DNA from: Aptenodytes patagonicus
Taxonomy: Eukaryota > Chordata > Aves > Sphenisciformes > Spheniscidae
Direction of reading: 5' to 3'
Length of the DNA: 64,000 bases
Assembly: GCF_965638725.1 (NCBI RefSeq)
Contig: NC_134956.1
Coordinates: 23,185,047-23,249,046 of the forward strand
Shown: one piece after another, positions 61,087-64,000 of the stretch
Layout of the letters: each line of letters begins with the position of its first letter
How positions within the stretch are numbered: the first letter of the stretch is position 1
Notes under the pieces: model-generated
Databases searched by the model: none
Told to the model about the DNA's origin: nothing
The model's input: only the letters and a program-made list of their open reading frames with translations
Translations under genes and position numbers: made by a program

Positions 61087-62909
61087 GATCTTCCTCAGTG
61101 AAGAAAAGACAAGAAAATTGAGGCTATATTCTGGAAAGTAATGCAGAAATTTGATTGTCCATCCTTAGGCCTGGTTTTGGTCAATGGTCTGAGATAATTT
61201 TTTTTGCCAAGAAAAATTCTTCTCTTCTCTAATGGAAGTCAATAATTTTGACCTTCACATTCTCTTGGGAACAGCTGTGGTGAACATCTGCCTCTTCTAA
61301 AGGAAAAATTACGTAGTCCAGTAAAGTAATCTCCCTCACACCCCAATTGGGATACCTTAAATGCCATTGTAAAAAGAGGTCGTTTGGAAGTATCTACATT
61401 TCTTGTTGACTTAGATACCTTTTGCTTTGGGCTATGTTAATTTAGGGCTGAGATTAATTTTGAGGGCTTAAAAGCTTTTAATATGATGTTCGTAGTTAAC
61501 ATCCAAGTCAGGAAATGAGGAAAGCTGAATTTCTAGTGATGCTAATTCAGTCACTCAGCATATTTCTGTATGTTTTGTGGCATATATCTTAAAATAGGTA
61601 GTGATGTTTTTCTGTCCACTTATCAAGAGAGAATGGGAACGGACTGTGTAACATACGCAGTGGCTGAAGGGCTTGGCATTAAACAAGCAACCTGAAGCCA
61701 AACGGTTTACTTCTGTATGCACACAGATTTGATTTCAGAGGAGCATATGAACTTGGCTTGTTATCTTTTGTTTTTCCTGAATTTGTTTTTAATTGTACAG
61801 ATGACACAGGGATTTACAGGCATGAGAATGTCTATAATGTGCTTTGACTTAATAATAATGAAAGTTGTTTTTGTTGTTATTACCACCACCACCAGTACTT
61901 TGGGGGTGAGGCAGTGAGGAGGGATAGCTGTTTGCAGCTTTTTAGAAGAAAAGCGTAGCTTCAGGTTTTTGCTTGCACTTTCATATCTGCAGTGCATTAT
62001 CAACATCAACTTTTAAATCTCCATGAATCTGTCCTTGTTGAGCTCCAGCCTTGCTTAATCAACTTGATCCTTACACTTTTGGTAAACAAGATAATGTTCA
62101 GTGAAAGGGAATCTTTATCCCCTGTACAATGTCAGGGCTCTGCTCCATAATAAGCGTAATTTCCTGCTGCTTAGTTCTCCTGGTGGTAGACCATTTAAAA
62201 CTGATTTGGGTGTCATGTCGGAAAGGGTGAAAGTGTTTTCAATTATCTTCCCTTAAATCTGGGAGTCTGGTCCTGGGCAGTGTTCACTGGCAGGGCTGCC
62301 TTGCAGGGCAAGTCACCAGCCTGCGAGAAGGAGCAGCTTGGAAGAGCTACGTTGCTGCCTGCTGTTTGAAGCCTCAAGCACAGAAAGCTATTTCAATGTT
62401 TTGAACTCAGTGATCAAAAAGCATGGCTTAGGAGGATCTCCAAGAAACCAGTAAATGGTCTTGGAAAAGGCATCTTTGAAAATCTATTCAGTTGGGCTTC
62501 TTTTTATCTGGGCTCATGTTGTGTCTCTTTCTTTGTTGCCGTAACAGATAGAAACTTGCCTGTCTATATTTATTTAAATGACAAGTAGGTCCTGTATCAT
62601 TCGGTCCAGGATTTGGGGCTTTAAAGAGAATGAGGATAGTTCTTAATACTGTGGAAGTTGACAACACTAAGTGGCTGTCTCCTCGGTGTTACATTTAGGC
62701 AATCTATTTTAAAAACAGGATTGAAGTATTCCTGATTTCACAGGGATTTGGCTTCCTGAAACATACATAGTTTAAAGTATTTGACTCTGAAAAATCTTAA
62801 TCTTTATGTTTTTACATGCAAAATCTGTTGTCAGGCATATTCAGTGGGTCTTCACCTAATGCTGTCTTCGGGACCACGGCTGTAAGCAGGCGGCTACCTC
62901 AGTGTTGGT

Positions 62910-62948
62910 CATGTCAGTATTTTAACATGACCAAAAAATACTGACATG
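62910..62948. repeat. Perfect 14-bp inverted repeat with a third half-copy
   Basis: CATGTCAGTATTTT (62910-62923) is exactly complementary to AAAATACTGACATG (62935-62948) across an 11-base loop. A further near-copy, CATGTCAATATTTT, follows at 62952-62965. The arms could form a hairpin in RNA or a cruciform. It is 0.5 kb upstream of the ITPR1 coding exon. Confidence 0.85.
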
Positions 62949-63455
62949 AATCATGTCAATATTTTACATTACAATTCCCACTAGCACCACCCCAGCACAC
63001 CAGAGAACCTTTAAAAGATGCTCAAACCTACCTTTGATTCTGACAAAGAATCTGGCAAAGAAATGTGTTGTGATTTAGATGGTACAAATAATGTGTCTTA
63101 AATGGAGGCAGCCCGCTCTTCTTCCCCCTTTCCCTCTCACTGGTGGGACGAAATGGGTCGGTACGCCTGGACTGAAATGGCTGTGAGCATCTGTTGGGAC
63201 AAATACAGCTACCTGTAAACCAGTCCCACACGAATGGGATGCCAATAGCTTCTTGTTTTTCCCTAGTTTATTTTTCTAAGCCAGCATTTTGACATGCTGT
63301 GTTTTCTTTGATACCTGAAATTCCACTGCAAGAACTTGTTCATTTTTTCAAACAAATGAACAACAGAAGCGAAGGGTTCTATTGTTGTAACCTCCAGTAG
63401 CGTATACTGAGAAATTCTGCCTGACAAATAGTAACGTTGTGCTTTATTCTTCTAG

Positions 63456-63563
63456 GGGCAGTAAGCCAGAGATGACTGACAAGATGTCGAGCTTCCTTCA
63501 TATTGGAGATATCTGTTCTCTCTATGCAGAGGGCTCAACAAATGGATTTATTAGCACTTTGGG
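63456..63563 (+). CDS. ITPR1: ITPR1 first coding exon (partial gene; start ATG at 63472)
   Basis: The inositol 1,4,5-trisphosphate receptor type 1 is the tetrameric ER calcium-release channel. After an acceptor TTCTTCTAG and 16 bases of 5' UTR, ATG at 63472 begins [20 protein letters not shown] and continues [11 protein letters not shown]. This is the N-terminus of ITPR1, the first beta-trefoil (suppressor) domain that binds back on the IP3-binding core. The donor is GG|GTAAGA at 63564, splitting glycine codon 31 in phase 2. The second residue is Thr where mammals have Ser. The remaining exons of this very long gene lie beyond the right edge. The coding part is 63472-63563. Confidence 0.97.
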
Positions 63564-64000
63564 GTAAGAACAGCTGTTCTCTTATACTAAAAACATCTGT
63601 AAGAAGGACTAGCAGAGCTCAATTAGCTATCCTGAGCCTGAGTCCCAGGAAATACTGGCTAAAGCAAGGTAGCTTTATGTACAGATTTGGCCCTAAACAT
63701 AAAAATGGCCTGAAGCTAATATGGCAAGCTAGATGTCGGGAGGATGGAGAGTGTATCGATGGCTATGGTGTGGTTTTCATGTACTTGGTGGGGAGGAAGA
63801 AGCCTGTCAAGTTAAGGTGTGGGTAGAGGGAATGAATGCAAGCAAATGACTTTCATGTTGTTGTCTGTCCCGTGTCCATCCGTGTGTCCCGTCCTGTCCC
63901 TCCCTGCCCCCCCCCCCCCCCGAGTCAGGAATGAATATAGGCCCCAGTCCAATCTGCTGATTGGAAAAAAGGATGTAGCATAGGCAATGTAAGTCGTTTA
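63564..64000 (+). other. ITPR1 intron 2 (5' part)
   Basis: Intron sequence following a GTAAGA donor, running out of the window. Contains a 15-base C run at 63907-63921. An open frame that reads through the donor to 63826 is a chance extension, since ITPR1 continues differently after STLG. Confidence 0.85.

Larger units (their letters stand above)
49181..63455 (+). other. ITPR1 intron 1
   Basis: A 14.3-kb intron between the noncoding exon 1 and the first coding exon. The first 450 bp belong to the CpG island. It holds a MIR relic at about 55969-56095, a 36-bp tandem duplication at 61015-61086 and an inverted repeat at 62910-62948. An additional noncoding exon could be hidden in it; I could not identify one. 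Confidence 0.65.

Noticed and set aside
63503-63826. 107-codon + strand frame overlapping the ITPR1 coding exon
   Set aside because: It is in a different frame from the ITPR1 reading frame and runs through the GTAAGA donor into intron.
1-64000. tRNA, rRNA, snRNA genes, CRISPR arrays, bacterial operons
   Set aside because: None recognised. The repeats present are simple, CR1, MIR and LTR types, and the genes are split vertebrate genes.

Overview
The window is nuclear DNA of an amniote, most likely a bird outside the fowl group. Three lines of sequence evidence support this: vertebrate split genes in the conserved order SETMAR - SUMF1 - ITPR1, a CR1 LINE fragment, and a solo LTR of a type common in bird genomes. 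An ancient MIR-type SINE relic fits any amniote. There are no prokaryotic features. Almost all open frames longer than 60 codons are chance frames in introns or CpG-rich DNA; the real coding sequence lies in short exons that I located by splice-site reading and protein recognition.

Layout. (1) Bases 1-225 on the + strand are the 3' coding end of SETMAR, covering the end of the SET domain and the post-SET zinc motif. A stop codon follows at once, so the mariner transposase known from anthropoid primates is absent. A polyadenylation signal lies at 287-292. (2) About 4.2-42.2 kb on the - strand holds the whole of SUMF1, the formylglycine-generating enzyme that activates sulfatases in the ER. I resolved all nine coding exons with consistent phases. 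They join to 1068 nt, or 355 residues, from the ATG at 42174 to the TGA at 4878. SETMAR and SUMF1 are convergent. (3) The SUMF1 start lies in a CpG island (about 41.7-42.5 kb). Two E-box/CLEAR-like sites lie just upstream, and a candidate spliced noncoding transcript leaves divergently on the + strand (exons near 42.25-42.5, 43.245-43.344 and possibly 43.722-43.766 kb). (4) The 42.5-48.5 kb intergenic segment contains a complete 561-bp ERVL-like solo LTR carrying a perfect CRE, and an unusual interleaved set of inverted repeats near 47.8 kb. (5) A second CpG island (about 48.6-49.6 kb) is the ITPR1 promoter. It has a TATA box at 49005, a ZNF143-type motif at 48916 and a 5'-UTR exon with two very short upstream ORFs. 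(6) A 14.3-kb ITPR1 intron 1 with a MIR relic leads to the first coding exon at 63456-63563 (+ strand), which encodes the first 30 codons of the IP3 receptor type 1. The rest of ITPR1 lies beyond the window.

SUMF1 and ITPR1 are thus head to head, about 6.9 kb apart, and may share regulatory DNA. SUMF1 supplies the lysosomal and ER sulfatase pathway, ITPR1 is the ER calcium-release channel, and SETMAR is a histone lysine methyltransferase. They are neighbours by conserved synteny rather than by a shared pathway. The most useful candidates for something undescribed are the divergent spliced transcript, the LTR with its CRE, the interleaved inverted repeats and the paired uORFs of ITPR1.
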